A stretch of 64,000 nt of DNA, from positions 6,262,001-6,326,000 of the forward strand of contig CP109468.1 of assembly GCA_036227345.1 (NCBI GenBank). The letters run 5' to 3'. This stretch comes from Streptomyces sp. NBC_01463. GTDB lineage: Bacteria > Actinomycetota > Actinomycetes > Streptomycetales > Streptomycetaceae. The position numbers and the translations under genes were made by a program. Below are positions 43,599-51,450 of the stretch, piece by piece. Every line of letters starts with the position of its first letter. The stretch's first letter is position 1. The notes beneath the pieces are model-generated. The model saw nothing but the letters and a program-made list of their open reading frames with translations. It had not been told where the DNA came from and did no database searches.

Positions 43599-44296
43599 CC
43601 GCGGCGGCGGCGGGCCTGCGCGACTGCGGCGATGCCGAGGAGCAGGACGGCGCCGATCCCGACGAGAACCCCGGCGGACGGCCCGCCGCCGCCGTCGGAC
43701 CCGCTGTCGCCGGCGGGAGCAGAGGCCTTCTTGCTACTGCCCCCGGTACTGGCCCCGTCCCCGGACACCTGCTCACCGCAGCCTGAGGCCGGGTAGCCGG
43801 AGATCGCGCAGAGCAGCGCGTCACTGCCGTAGCGCAGCGGCTTGGCCACCGAGGCGAGGGCGTCCGCGCTGCTCGCGTCCTCGGGAACCTGCGCGCACAC
43901 GCTCCGCGGCGCGGGCGGAGTCTCCCCGTCCGGGGCGTCGGCGGCCGTACCGGGGTCGATGACGAGCGCGACCCGCTTGGTGCCGTCCTTGGCCGGGGTG
44001 TCCGCGCAGATCTTCGCGAAGTCGGGGGCGCGGCGCGGCTTGGAGGCGTCCTGCGAGTCCGCGCTCACGGAGAACCGGAAGCCCTGCACCGAACCGTCGT
44101 CCGGACGCACCAGCGACGGCCCCTGGGTGGCGTAGGCCCACCCGGTGCCGGAGCCCTCCCAGAACGACCAGTAGCGGTAGCCCGCTGCCTGGGCCGTGCC
44201 CGCACCGAGCACGGCCAGGAAGGCGCCCAGGAGCAGGACCACCAGCGGCGCGGCGGCACGTCCGGCGCGCCGCGGGGGCTGCCGGGTGGCGCTCAC
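43595..44296 (-). CDS. SCO2322-like surface-anchored Cys protein of the B12 operon
   Basis: A 233-aa protein with a signal peptide (about 14-37), a folded domain (about 38-175) and a C-terminal TM (about 206-226) with an RRRRG tail, thus displayed outside the membrane. The domain opens AGYRYWSFWEGSGTGWAYA and has four Cys (97, 134, 163, 173). The Y-W-x-F-W-x-G-x-G opening and the SSADALASVAKPL helix are reminiscent of the DUF4430/beta-domain of transcobalamins, though I cannot verify this. GTG start coupled to the upstream stop. Likely partner of the toroid protein in corrinoid capture. Confidence 0.8.
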   Translation of the reverse strand: MSATRQPPRRAGRAAAPLVVLLLGAFLAVLGAGTAQAAGYRYWSFWEGSGTGWAYATQGPSLVRPDDGSVQGFRFSVSADSQDASKPRRAPDFAKICADTPAKDGTKRVALVIDPGTAADAPDGETPPAPRSVCAQVPEDASSADALASVAKPLRYGSDALLCAISGYPASGCGEQVSGDGASTGGSSKKASAPAGDSGSDGGGGPSAGVLVGIGAVLLLGIAAVAQARRRRG

Positions 44297-45555
44297 AGCT
44301 GCTGGTTCTTGCGGCGGCCGCTGATCAGGAACCCGGCGCCGGCGCCGACGGCGAGGCCGATCCCGACGAACCACCAGACACCGCCGATCCCGTCCCCGTC
44401 GCCGCTGTCCTTCTTCTCCTCCTCCTTGGTCTCGGACGCCGTCGGCTTCTTGACCGCGGCGGGCTCGGGCCCGGTCGCGTTCAGCTGGGCGACGAGGTCG
44501 GCGCCGCCGAAGTCGTGGACGTCGGTGCCGGTGGCGTGGGCGGCCATGACGAGCTGCGCGTACGCGGCGGGGCCGTTCTCCTTCGCCCAGGCAGCGGAGT
44601 TCTTCTCCAGCCACTTCACGGAGGCGGCGGCCTTGTCCTTGTGGCCGGAGGCGGACAGCGCGACGACCGCGTCGGCGGTGTTGCCGAAGTCGGGCTGCGG
44701 GGCGCTGTCCTCGGCGCCGGGCATCGGCGGGGAGTCGAGGTGACCGGACTCGGCGAGGGCGCCGGCGAGGTAGTAGGCACCGTTCTGGGCGGCCTGCTCG
44801 GGCTTGGCCACGGCGCCCTTGGTGCAGGTGGGGTCCTTGACGGCGGCGTTGTTCCCGACGACGAGCCCCTTGCCGAGCGAGCCGAGGACCGCGGCCGCGG
44901 TGGCGTCACCGTTGGCGACGAGCTTGCCTGCCTTGTCGGGCTGGTAGGCGAACGCGCCGCCGTCCTTGCCGCCGCAGGGGATGGCGAAGGTGAGCAGGGC
45001 GTCGTACGGCGTCTTGCCGCCGTCCGTCGTCACATCGCCGAGCTTCTCCCCGGCCCGGGCGAGGGCGCCGATCACGATCGAGGTGGAGTTCGCGTCGCTC
45101 GGGCCGCCGGCGGTGTAACCCCAGCCGCCGTCCTTGTTCTGTACGGACTTCAGCCAGGACACCCCGTTGTGCACGAGGTCCTCGTGCCCGCGGACCTCGT
45201 GCAGCGCCTGTACGGCGGCCGCGGTCGCATTGGTGTCGATCATGGTCTTGTCGTCGCAGGCCACGGACGGGTCCGGACGGTACGCGGGGAACGCCCCGCT
45301 GTCGCACTGCTGCCCGATCAGCCAGTCGACGGCCTTGGCGGCGGGCGTGACGCCCACGGCGCGCTGCGAGGCGAAGGCCAGCGACTGCCGCCAGACCCCG
45401 TCGTACGTCGGGTCCTTCGTGCCGTACAGCCCCGAGGGCAGGGCCACGGACGGCGAGGGGGAGGGGGACGGCGCGGCGACTGCGGCCGGGGCTGCGGCCG
45501 CACAGAGCACGGTGGCGGTGGCGGCGAGCGCGGCTGCGCTGCGGCGTACGGTCAT
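44293..45555 (-). CDS. Surface-anchored alpha/alpha-toroid protein, transcobalamin-like
   Basis: A 420-aa protein: signal peptide (1 to about 28), Pro/Ser linker, an alpha-helical toroid (about 50-365) of prenyltransferase/squalene-oxidase-type repeats (VDWLIGQQCDSGAFPAY, VSWLKSVQNKDGGWGYTAGG, KDGGAFAYQ, VKWLEKNSAAWAKENG), a Lys/Glu linker and a C-terminal TM (about 392-412) with RRKNQQL tail. Cys 84, 100, 194 and 244 may form disulfides. Mammalian intrinsic factor and transcobalamin bind B12 with such a toroid. As first gene after a cobalamin riboswitch and upstream of an ECF importer it is a strong candidate extracellular B12 binder. ATG 45555 with AGGAGAGG. Confidence 0.88.
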   Translation of the reverse strand: MTVRRSAAALAATATVLCAAAAPAAVAAPSPSPSPSVALPSGLYGTKDPTYDGVWRQSLAFASQRAVGVTPAAKAVDWLIGQQCDSGAFPAYRPDPSVACDDKTMIDTNATAAAVQALHEVRGHEDLVHNGVSWLKSVQNKDGGWGYTAGGPSDANSTSIVIGALARAGEKLGDVTTDGGKTPYDALLTFAIPCGGKDGGAFAYQPDKAGKLVANGDATAAAVLGSLGKGLVVGNNAAVKDPTCTKGAVAKPEQAAQNGAYYLAGALAESGHLDSPPMPGAEDSAPQPDFGNTADAVVALSASGHKDKAAASVKWLEKNSAAWAKENGPAAYAQLVMAAHATGTDVHDFGGADLVAQLNATGPEPAAVKKPTASETKEEEKKDSGDGDGIGGVWWFVGIGLAVGAGAGFLISGRRKNQQL

Positions 45556-45649
45556 GGCGGGCGGGGCCTCTCCTGGGGGAACCGGGCACAGGCACACACA
45601 GGCACCCAGCTCCGGCTCCGCATACCTCGACGGTGCCGGCCGCCGGGGG
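45556..45649 (-). promoter_or_regulatory. Expression platform between riboswitch and first gene
   Basis: On the minus strand, GTGCCG and CGGCAC (about 45630-45660) can pair around a C/G-rich loop, and the Shine-Dalgarno region follows about 13 bases before the ATG. No U-tract is seen, so control is more likely at translation initiation; this is inference. Confidence 0.45.
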
Positions 45650-45785
45650 TTCCCGACGGCACGAGCCGGTCACAACTCGGACAGGGCATTCCGACTTCCG
45701 CGTGGACGCGGTCACGGCTGCGAGCCAGCGCCGGATTCGCACCGGCTTCCCCCTGAACGGGCATGATGACGACCTGCCCACTCTA
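45650..45785 (-). ncRNA. Cobalamin riboswitch
   Basis: Reading the minus strand from about 45785, the aptamer core is unmistakable: GGGGGAAGCCGGTGCGAATC then CGGCGCTGGCTCGCAGCCGT and GACCGCG (45757 down to 45706), followed by GCGGAAGTCGGAATGCCC and a B12-box-like 3' part GTTGTGACCGGCTCGTGCC (about 45675-45657). It precedes the transcobalamin-like gene by about 100 bases and so should repress the whole ECF operon when cobalamin is plentiful. End points are approximate. Confidence 0.93.
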
Positions 45786-45951
45786 CCGGGAGGCCGCTGA
45801 GGCCCCCGGCCCGGGCGCCGGAGGCGGGGGCGGCGCGGCGACGGAGGCTGCCCGCCCGGAACGCCCGGAATAGTCCATGGCCCTTTCGAACAGTGATCGT
45901 TAAACTGCAACCGGCTTATGAATCAGGCGGGTTGAGGGGCGGCGGACGGGC

Positions 45952-46794
45952 ATGACGACAGGTACCGGGGGATTCCCCCCGCCCCCTTCCCGCCCGCCGG
46001 GCACCCCGCCGCCCCATCCCCCCGTGCCACCGGCGCCACCGCGCACGGATCCGCCCAGGTGGGCGTGGTGGGTCGGCGGTATCGCGATCCCCATGATCGG
46101 CATCGTGGCGACGGTGATCTTCAGCAACAACCCCGACCCCGCCCCCGCAGCGTCCCCGGCCCCCGCCTCCAGCAGCCCGCGGTCCGAGCCCTCGGCCCCG
46201 TCCAGCCCGGACCACGCCTCGGCGGAGACCGAATCACCCACCGCGACCCCGAAGCCTTCGGCATCCCCGAGCCCGGGCGACACGGCCCCCGCGGACACCG
46301 ACCTCACGGCACCGGCCGGGTACGGGGACGCGGTCAAGACGATGTGGGGCCTGGCCCCCGCCCCCTGCAACCAGGACGAACAGCAGCTGGTGGACCTCGA
46401 CGACGGCATGAGCCGGGTGGAAGCCCTCGTCAAGGGCGACCTGATCGGCGTGGCCAAGGACCCCGGCGGGGCAGAACTCCTCTACTGGCCCGACTCCTGC
46501 AACGACCGCAACAACTACCGGCTGCGCGCACTGCCCAACACCCGCGTGGGCCTCCTGCGGGACGGACTCCCGAAGTCCTTCGAGTCCTGCGAGGCGGCGT
46601 CGAGGACCGGCTTCGGACCCCTGGCCCTGCTCGACAGCTACGACCGCGAGGGGCGCGGCTTCGTCGAGGGCGCGGCGCTGTGCTCCGTGACGGACCAGGG
46701 CGCGGTCTCCATGGCGTTGATCGAGAACATCGACGACTCGTCGAACGAGGCGTCGGTGAGCGGCACGCTGTACGTGTGGCCGAAGAAGTCCTGA
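45952..46794 (+). CDS. Proline-rich single-TM protein, unknown function
   Basis: A 280-aa protein: a Pro-rich cytosolic N-terminus (about 1-35), one TM (WAWWVGGIAIPMIGIVATVIF, about 37-57), a Pro/Ser/Ala stalk (about 60-120), then an extracellular domain of about 160 aa containing PCNQDEQQLVDLDDGMSRVEALVKGD, WPDSCNDRNNYRLRALPN and SFESCEAASRTGFG with several Cys. I do not recognise the domain. Similar architecture is common among actinobacterial envelope proteins. It is divergent from the B12 operon; GAGGGG lies upstream of the ATG. Confidence 0.75.
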   Translation: MTTGTGGFPPPPSRPPGTPPPHPPVPPAPPRTDPPRWAWWVGGIAIPMIGIVATVIFSNNPDPAPAASPAPASSSPRSEPSAPSSPDHASAETESPTATPKPSASPSPGDTAPADTDLTAPAGYGDAVKTMWGLAPAPCNQDEQQLVDLDDGMSRVEALVKGDLIGVAKDPGGAELLYWPDSCNDRNNYRLRALPNTRVGLLRDGLPKSFESCEAASRTGFGPLALLDSYDREGRGFVEGAALCSVTDQGAVSMALIENIDDSSNEASVSGTLYVWPKKS

Positions 46795-46817
46795 CCGCGG
46801 AGACGGAAGCCGCCCCC

Positions 46818-47954
46818 CTACAGCACCCGCACCTCGCCCTCCGGGAGCTTGCTCCACCAGTGGTGGTAGCGGCCGTAGACCTCCGCCTCGCGATCGCCGA
46901 GGAAGGCCGTCAGTGACTCGGCCTCCGCCGCGAGCCCGTCCCAGGCCGCCGGGGAGAGCGGGTGGAACGCCGTGGCCTCTATGCCGTCCGCCGTGGGGCG
47001 CCAGACGCCGGCGACGCGGCCGTCCACCAGCAGGGTGGGCAGGACGTCGCCGTTGCGCCGGATGACCAGGGGGCGGTACTCCGGGGGTATCACCCGGCTG
47101 CGGTCCGCGTACGCCAGCAGCACGCTGTCCCACATGGCCATCAGGCGGGGCGGGGAGGGTGTGCCGGCGGGCGGGCGGGATGCGCCGGGGAGGTCGAACA
47201 GGGCCTCGCCGTCCGGGCCCTGGAGCTGTTCGACGGAGTCGCCCATGGCGAGGAACGCCGTGCGGACCGGTGCGCGCTGCACCATGGCGAACTGCGCCAC
47301 GTCCGCGATCGACGCGGGCCCGAACCCCGCCAGATACCGCAGGATCAAGGTCCGCAGGGCCTGGGTGTCCACCGCGCGGCCAGTGGGCTCCGGTCCGCTG
47401 TCGCCCGCCGCGACGAAGGACGGGCGGTGGCCGAAGGACCAGGGCGCGCCCGTCGGGGCGTGGTGCAGCGGCGCGTACCCCTTCAGCCCCCACCACCCGC
47501 CGTCCTTCTTCTCGGCGCCCAGCCGCTCCTCGGCCCACGCCTGCATCTCCGCGGAGGTCCGCGGCCGGCGGGCGAACGCCAGCAGCTCCGGCACCAGTTC
47601 CTCGGCGTCCGCCGGAGTCAGCCCCGCCGCGGCGAAGCGGGCGCCCAGGCGCGAGGCGTACAGCGTCGGCCGCATCGCCGCGCGGAAGGCCGGGTAGTCC
47701 TCGGCGTGCACGGCGTGCAGTGTGATCCGCATCAGCGTGGCCTTCACCACCGTGCGGTCGGTGAAGGCGGCGTCGAGCTCGGCCGGGGCGAAGTCCGTGA
47801 GCCGGTTCCACAGGGCGACGTACGGGGACGCCGGGTGCTGCGCCTGGAGCGCGACCACCCGCCGCACCCCGTCGGCGACGGTCAGCGGCTCACGCGCCAG
47901 GAGCAGTTGGCGGCTGAGGGTCGCCCGGTTGAGTTCGCGCACGGTGATCGTCAC
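46818..47954 (-). CDS. HTH_42 / AlkZ-like DNA glycosylase candidate
   Basis: A 378-aa protein of the winged-helix HTH_42 superfamily. Its N-terminus (TVRELNRATLSRQLLLARE, VRRVVALQAQHPASPYVALWNRL) carries QAQ at residues 37-39, the Q-x-Q catalytic motif of AlkZ, the Streptomyces glycosylase that unhooks azinomycin interstrand crosslinks. Three wHTH-like blocks follow, with LMAMWDSVLLAYADRSRVIPPEYR typical of the family. AlkZ-like proteins are frequent in Streptomyces; some protect against the strain's own genotoxins. The GTG at 47954 is chosen; the Shine-Dalgarno (GGAG) is unusually close, so the start is less sure. Confidence 0.8.
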   Translation of the reverse strand: MTITVRELNRATLSRQLLLAREPLTVADGVRRVVALQAQHPASPYVALWNRLTDFAPAELDAAFTDRTVVKATLMRITLHAVHAEDYPAFRAAMRPTLYASRLGARFAAAGLTPADAEELVPELLAFARRPRTSAEMQAWAEERLGAEKKDGGWWGLKGYAPLHHAPTGAPWSFGHRPSFVAAGDSGPEPTGRAVDTQALRTLILRYLAGFGPASIADVAQFAMVQRAPVRTAFLAMGDSVEQLQGPDGEALFDLPGASRPPAGTPSPPRLMAMWDSVLLAYADRSRVIPPEYRPLVIRRNGDVLPTLLVDGRVAGVWRPTADGIEATAFHPLSPAAWDGLAAEAESLTAFLGDREAEVYGRYHHWWSKLPEGEVRVL

Positions 47955-48186
47955 AGCTCCGGATTGTGCCCTGCCGCGGGCCGGAAGGGACCTGCGGGGC
48001 TCCCGCCCGGTGATGTGCGGCGCCGGCCCGCGCCGCTCTCCGTTCGGGTGAATAGTAGTTCCGGTTTGTCCTCCGTCGTCCGTTACGCATAGATTCCGGT
48101 TCATGCTGTCCGTGAACTGTTTGCTCCCTGCTCGCAGTTGAGCGGCACCGCGCCCCGTCATCATCGGCTGGGAGGACCCCGCCCTC

Positions 48187-49707
48187 ATGTCCGGAACCGT
48201 CGACCGGTGGACCACCGCACTGCGCAGAGGCTGGAGGACGGGCACGCTGTGGCCGTGGTGTCTGGGGGGCATCGCGGCGGTCTGCGGATACGCCGTGGCC
48301 ACCGTCTTCCACCCCGGATACCTCAGCGCGGACAGCAACACCCAGCTGTGGCAGGCGCTCGGCGACGAACCGGTGAACGACTGGCATCCGCCCGTGATGG
48401 CGCTCGCCTGGCGGATCCTCATCGGGATCACGGGGGACTTCTCCTCCATGGCCGCCGCGCAGGCCGCCCTGTTGTGGGGGACGCTCTGGGTCCTCGCCCG
48501 GCTGACGTGGCGGAAGACCGGCAGCCGGGGGCTCTCCCTCGCCGTGCTGGCCGTCGGCTTCGCGCCGCACATCATGAACCTGACCGGCGTGGTGTGGAAG
48601 GACGTGCACCTGGCGTACGCGCTCCTCGCCGTCTTCGCGATCGCACTCACCGTGCGCGACCTGCCGCCGGAGCGGGTCAGGAGCCGCTGGGCCCTGCTGG
48701 TGCTGGGTGTGCTGCTCCTCGTGTACGCCGCCCTCGTGCGGAAGAACGGCATCCCCGCCGCGATCCCCGTCTTCGCCCTGCTGGTCCTCGCCGCATGGCC
48801 CGTCCCGGGCCGGCGCCGCTGGCTGGCCGCCACCGGTGTCTTCGTCGCGGTCGTGCTGGCGGCCGGTGCCGGGGTGTCCGCGGCCACCGCCCCGCTCACC
48901 ACCCGGGTGTACGCGGTGATCCCGGTGGACGACCTCGTCCACGTGCTCACCCCGGCCCAGGTGCGCACCGCCGCCGAACATGCCGGTGCGAGCGACGACT
49001 TGCGCGACCGTCTGGTCGCCACCGCCGTCGACTGCCAGAAGCGGCAGATCGCCTCCGACGCGTACCTCCAGTGCTTCCCGCAGGACGGGCCGTTCGACGT
49101 GACGTACCTGGACCGGCGCGCCGACGTCATCGTCCGGATGTGGACGCAGCAGATGCCGCGGCACTGGAAGGGGTACGTCGAGTACCGGGGCCGGGTCTTC
49201 AGCAAGCTGCTCTTCCAGAGCAACCAGCGGTTCTGGAACGGCACCCATGTCAACGCCGGCGCCCGGCTGCACCCGGACGTGCGGAAGGAGCCGCTGAACG
49301 ACACGCTGCGGTCCGCCCTGCAGAACTACGTGACCGGGTTCGCCCGCGACCTGCCGATGCTGTTCCAGGGCTGGTTCTGGCTGGCCGTCTCGCTGGTGCT
49401 GGTGCTGCGACGCCGCTGGCCCGGCCCCTACACCCGGGAACTCCGGCTCCTCGGCGCGAGCTCACTGCTGTACGTCCTCGCCTACCTGCCCACGGCCCCC
49501 GAGTCCAACTACCGTTACGTGTACTGGCCCGCGCTCGCCGGGACGGTCGCCCTCACCCTCGTCGCGACCGCCTACGCGGCGCGTCGGCGCGCGGCGGCCG
49601 ACAGCCTTGCCGGTGAGCCGGAAGACCGCCCCGCCGTGCTGCCGGGCGGGCGGGCGCCCGAAACCGCCCCGGCGGGGCCGCGGGAGGGTGCCGACGCCGT
49701 CGGGTGA
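48187..49707 (+). CDS. Polytopic membrane protein, GT-C glycosyltransferase-like
   Basis: A 506-aa membrane protein with about 10-11 TM helices. The first external loop has HPGYLSADSNTQLWQALGDEPVNDWHPPVMALAW, an acidic D-S-x-x-Q and W-H-P-P arrangement resembling the first loop of GT-C lipid-linked sugar transferases. A large extracellular part follows between about 270 and 390. The C-terminal 40 aa are a disordered Pro/Gly tail. No close function recognised; a role in wall or membrane glycosylation is a guess. GGAGG lies about 11 bases before the ATG. Divergent from the AlkZ-like gene. Confidence 0.75.
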   Translation: MSGTVDRWTTALRRGWRTGTLWPWCLGGIAAVCGYAVATVFHPGYLSADSNTQLWQALGDEPVNDWHPPVMALAWRILIGITGDFSSMAAAQAALLWGTLWVLARLTWRKTGSRGLSLAVLAVGFAPHIMNLTGVVWKDVHLAYALLAVFAIALTVRDLPPERVRSRWALLVLGVLLLVYAALVRKNGIPAAIPVFALLVLAAWPVPGRRRWLAATGVFVAVVLAAGAGVSAATAPLTTRVYAVIPVDDLVHVLTPAQVRTAAEHAGASDDLRDRLVATAVDCQKRQIASDAYLQCFPQDGPFDVTYLDRRADVIVRMWTQQMPRHWKGYVEYRGRVFSKLLFQSNQRFWNGTHVNAGARLHPDVRKEPLNDTLRSALQNYVTGFARDLPMLFQGWFWLAVSLVLVLRRRWPGPYTRELRLLGASSLLYVLAYLPTAPESNYRYVYWPALAGTVALTLVATAYAARRRAAADSLAGEPEDRPAVLPGGRAPETAPAGPREGADAVG

Positions 49708-49726
49708 CCGCTCGTCGATCCCGGTC

Positions 49727-50770
49727 TCACACCGCCACGTACGTCACCGGCTCGCTCCCCGTCACCGCCTCCGCGCGCCCCAGCTTCACCAGGCGGCGCA
49801 GGTGCGACTCGGCCTCCGAGACGGCGATGTTCCGGGAGCCGTAGGGGATTTGCTCCCAGGGGCGGTTCCACTCCATCCGTTCGGCCAGCTGCCACGGTGT
49901 GAGCGGTTCGGCGAGGAGGGCGAGGAGGCCCGTCAGGCGTTCCTCGTGGTGGTCCAGGAGTTCCCGCACGCGGCCCGCCGCGTCCGCGAACGCGTACTGG
50001 TGGGCCGGGAGGACCTCGGCCACGCCCAGGCGGCCGATGCGTTCCAGGGAGTCGAGGTAGTCGCCCAGCGGGTCCGTGGCGGCCGTGGCGTCGTCCGGGT
50101 CCTCGTAGAGGCCGACGTGCGGGCTGATGCCGGGGAGCAGGTGGTCGCCGGAGAAGAGGCGGCCGCGGCCCGGGAGGTTGGCCGGGTGGTCCTCCTCCAG
50201 GTGCAGGCAGACGTGGCCGGGGGTGTGGCCCGGGGTCCAGATCGCGCGCAGGGTGCGGCCCGCCAGGTCGAGGAGTTCGCCCGGCACGATCTCGCGGTCC
50301 GGGATCGCCGCCCGCAGACCGGGCAGGGTGCGCATCCGGCCGCCCTTCTCGCGGGCGGCCAGCAGCGGGGCGATGTGGTCATCGGGGGCGCCGACCGTCG
50401 CCAGCTTCGCCGCGAGGTAGGCCAGCCAGGTGCCCGGCTCCGACGCGCGGGTGCGGCGGACGATCGCGGTGTCGGCCGCGTGCATCGCGATCCAGGCCCC
50501 GGACGCCTCACGGACCTGGCCGGAGAGGCCGTGGTGGTCGGGGTGGTGGTGGGTGATGACCACGCCGTGGATGTCGGTGACGTCCACGCCCACGCCGGTG
50601 AGCCCGGCGGTGAGCGTGTCCCAGGCCTCCGGGTCGTCCCAGCCGGTGTCGATCAGGACCGGGCCCCGGTCCGTGTCGAGCAGATGGACCAGGGTGTGGC
50701 CCAGCGGGTTGTCCGGGATGGGGACCTTGATGCTGTGGACGCCGCCACCGTGGTTGATCACCTGCGTCAT
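49727..50770 (-). CDS. MBL-fold metallo-hydrolase with C-terminal winged helix
   Basis: A 347-aa metallo-beta-lactamase-fold hydrolase. Zinc ligands are plain: THHHPDHHG, then HTPGH and later SGDHLLPG, and the last H in LPAHQYAF. The C-terminal third (LTPWQLAERMEWNRPWEQIP, AVSEAESHLRRLVKLGRAEAV) is the short helical/winged tail seen in LACTB2-like or acyl-CoA-thioesterase-like members. The ATG at 50770 is chosen for GGGGAG. A GAACTTGTTC dyad related to the operators near cyp125 lies 70-84 bp upstream. Substrate unknown; a thioester or ester is likely. Confidence 0.88.
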   Translation of the reverse strand: MTQVINHGGGVHSIKVPIPDNPLGHTLVHLLDTDRGPVLIDTGWDDPEAWDTLTAGLTGVGVDVTDIHGVVITHHHPDHHGLSGQVREASGAWIAMHAADTAIVRRTRASEPGTWLAYLAAKLATVGAPDDHIAPLLAAREKGGRMRTLPGLRAAIPDREIVPGELLDLAGRTLRAIWTPGHTPGHVCLHLEEDHPANLPGRGRLFSGDHLLPGISPHVGLYEDPDDATAATDPLGDYLDSLERIGRLGVAEVLPAHQYAFADAAGRVRELLDHHEERLTGLLALLAEPLTPWQLAERMEWNRPWEQIPYGSRNIAVSEAESHLRRLVKLGRAEAVTGSEPVTYVAV

Positions 50771-50840
50771 GGGCTCCCCATCTCCGAGCGGCCTGGGCGG
50801 CGTGCGGGATACGGCCACGACGCGCCGCGTCCACTGTAAC

Positions 50841-50854
50841 GAGAACTTGTTCCA
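50841..50854. promoter_or_regulatory. AACNNGTT operator candidate upstream of MBL gene
   Basis: GAGAACTTGTTCCA matches TNNAACNNGTTNNA at seven of eight fixed positions (core AACTTGTT intact). It sits about 71-84 bp upstream of the MBL-fold gene start, the right place for a TetR-type repressor site. Confidence 0.45.
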
Positions 50855-50897
50855 GTGGTAGCCCCGGTCGACTATCCGTCTCGGCCGCACGGGCCCG

Positions 50898-51269
50898 TCA
50901 TCCGATCAGCGTGGCCTTCGGCCGCACGACGCAGAACTCGTTCCCCTCCGGGTCCGCGAGCACGGTCCATGACTCGTCTCCGGTCTGACCGAGTTCCGCG
51001 CGGCGCGCTCCGAGCGCGAGGATGCGCTCGATCTCCGCCTCTCCCTCGCCCGGGGCCGTCGTCAGGTCGAGGTGCAGGCGGTTCTTCACGGTCTTCGTCT
51101 CGGGAGCCGGCATGAAGCAGATGCCGACCGGGGAGCCGATGTCCGGCCCGATCACCACCTCGCGCTCCCGCTCGGACAGGATGCGCCACTTCAGTACCGC
51201 GGCCCAGAAACGGGCCAGGGCCGGCAGGTCGTGGGTGTCGATGACGATGTGGTGCAGGGACGCGGTCAT
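50898..51269 (-). CDS. VOC (glyoxalase-like) family protein
   Basis: A 123-aa protein of the vicinal-oxygen-chelate superfamily. It has the paired beta-alpha-beta-beta-beta modules: LHHIVIDTHDLPALARFWAAVLKWR, ICFMPAPETKTVKNRLHLDLTT and WTVLADPEGNEFCVVRP, the last a family hallmark. Metal ligands may include His7 and Glu in the D-P-E-G-N-E-F block. Function not predictable: dioxygenase, isomerase, lyase or drug-binding members exist. Divergent from the aldehyde dehydrogenase operon. Confidence 0.9.
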   Translation of the reverse strand: MTASLHHIVIDTHDLPALARFWAAVLKWRILSEREREVVIGPDIGSPVGICFMPAPETKTVKNRLHLDLTTAPGEGEAEIERILALGARRAELGQTGDESWTVLADPEGNEFCVVRPKATLIG

Positions 51270-51333
51270 GGGTGCCAGTCTGCGGCCCGGGTCGTGCCGC
51301 GGTTGCTGTCCCAGCCGTGGACTCCTGGAACTG

Positions 51334-51349
51334 GAACTGGTATCAGTTC
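51334..51349. promoter_or_regulatory. Operator-like dyad upstream of aldehyde dehydrogenase
   Basis: GAACTG-N4-CAGTTC (51334-51339 and 51344-51349), perfect arms, about 100 bp upstream of the dehydrogenase ATG in the divergent VOC/ALDH gap. Preceded by a partial repeat GGAACT. Shape suits a dimeric TetR- or GntR-type repressor. Confidence 0.5.
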
Positions 51350-51450
51350 TGACACGGAGTCAGATCTGAAGCCAGGCAATTGCGGAGCCCGTCGTCGAGT
51401 CGGTCATCGAGTCGGTCGGGTCACGTGCCGCGTCGCGGGAGGCAGCAGCC

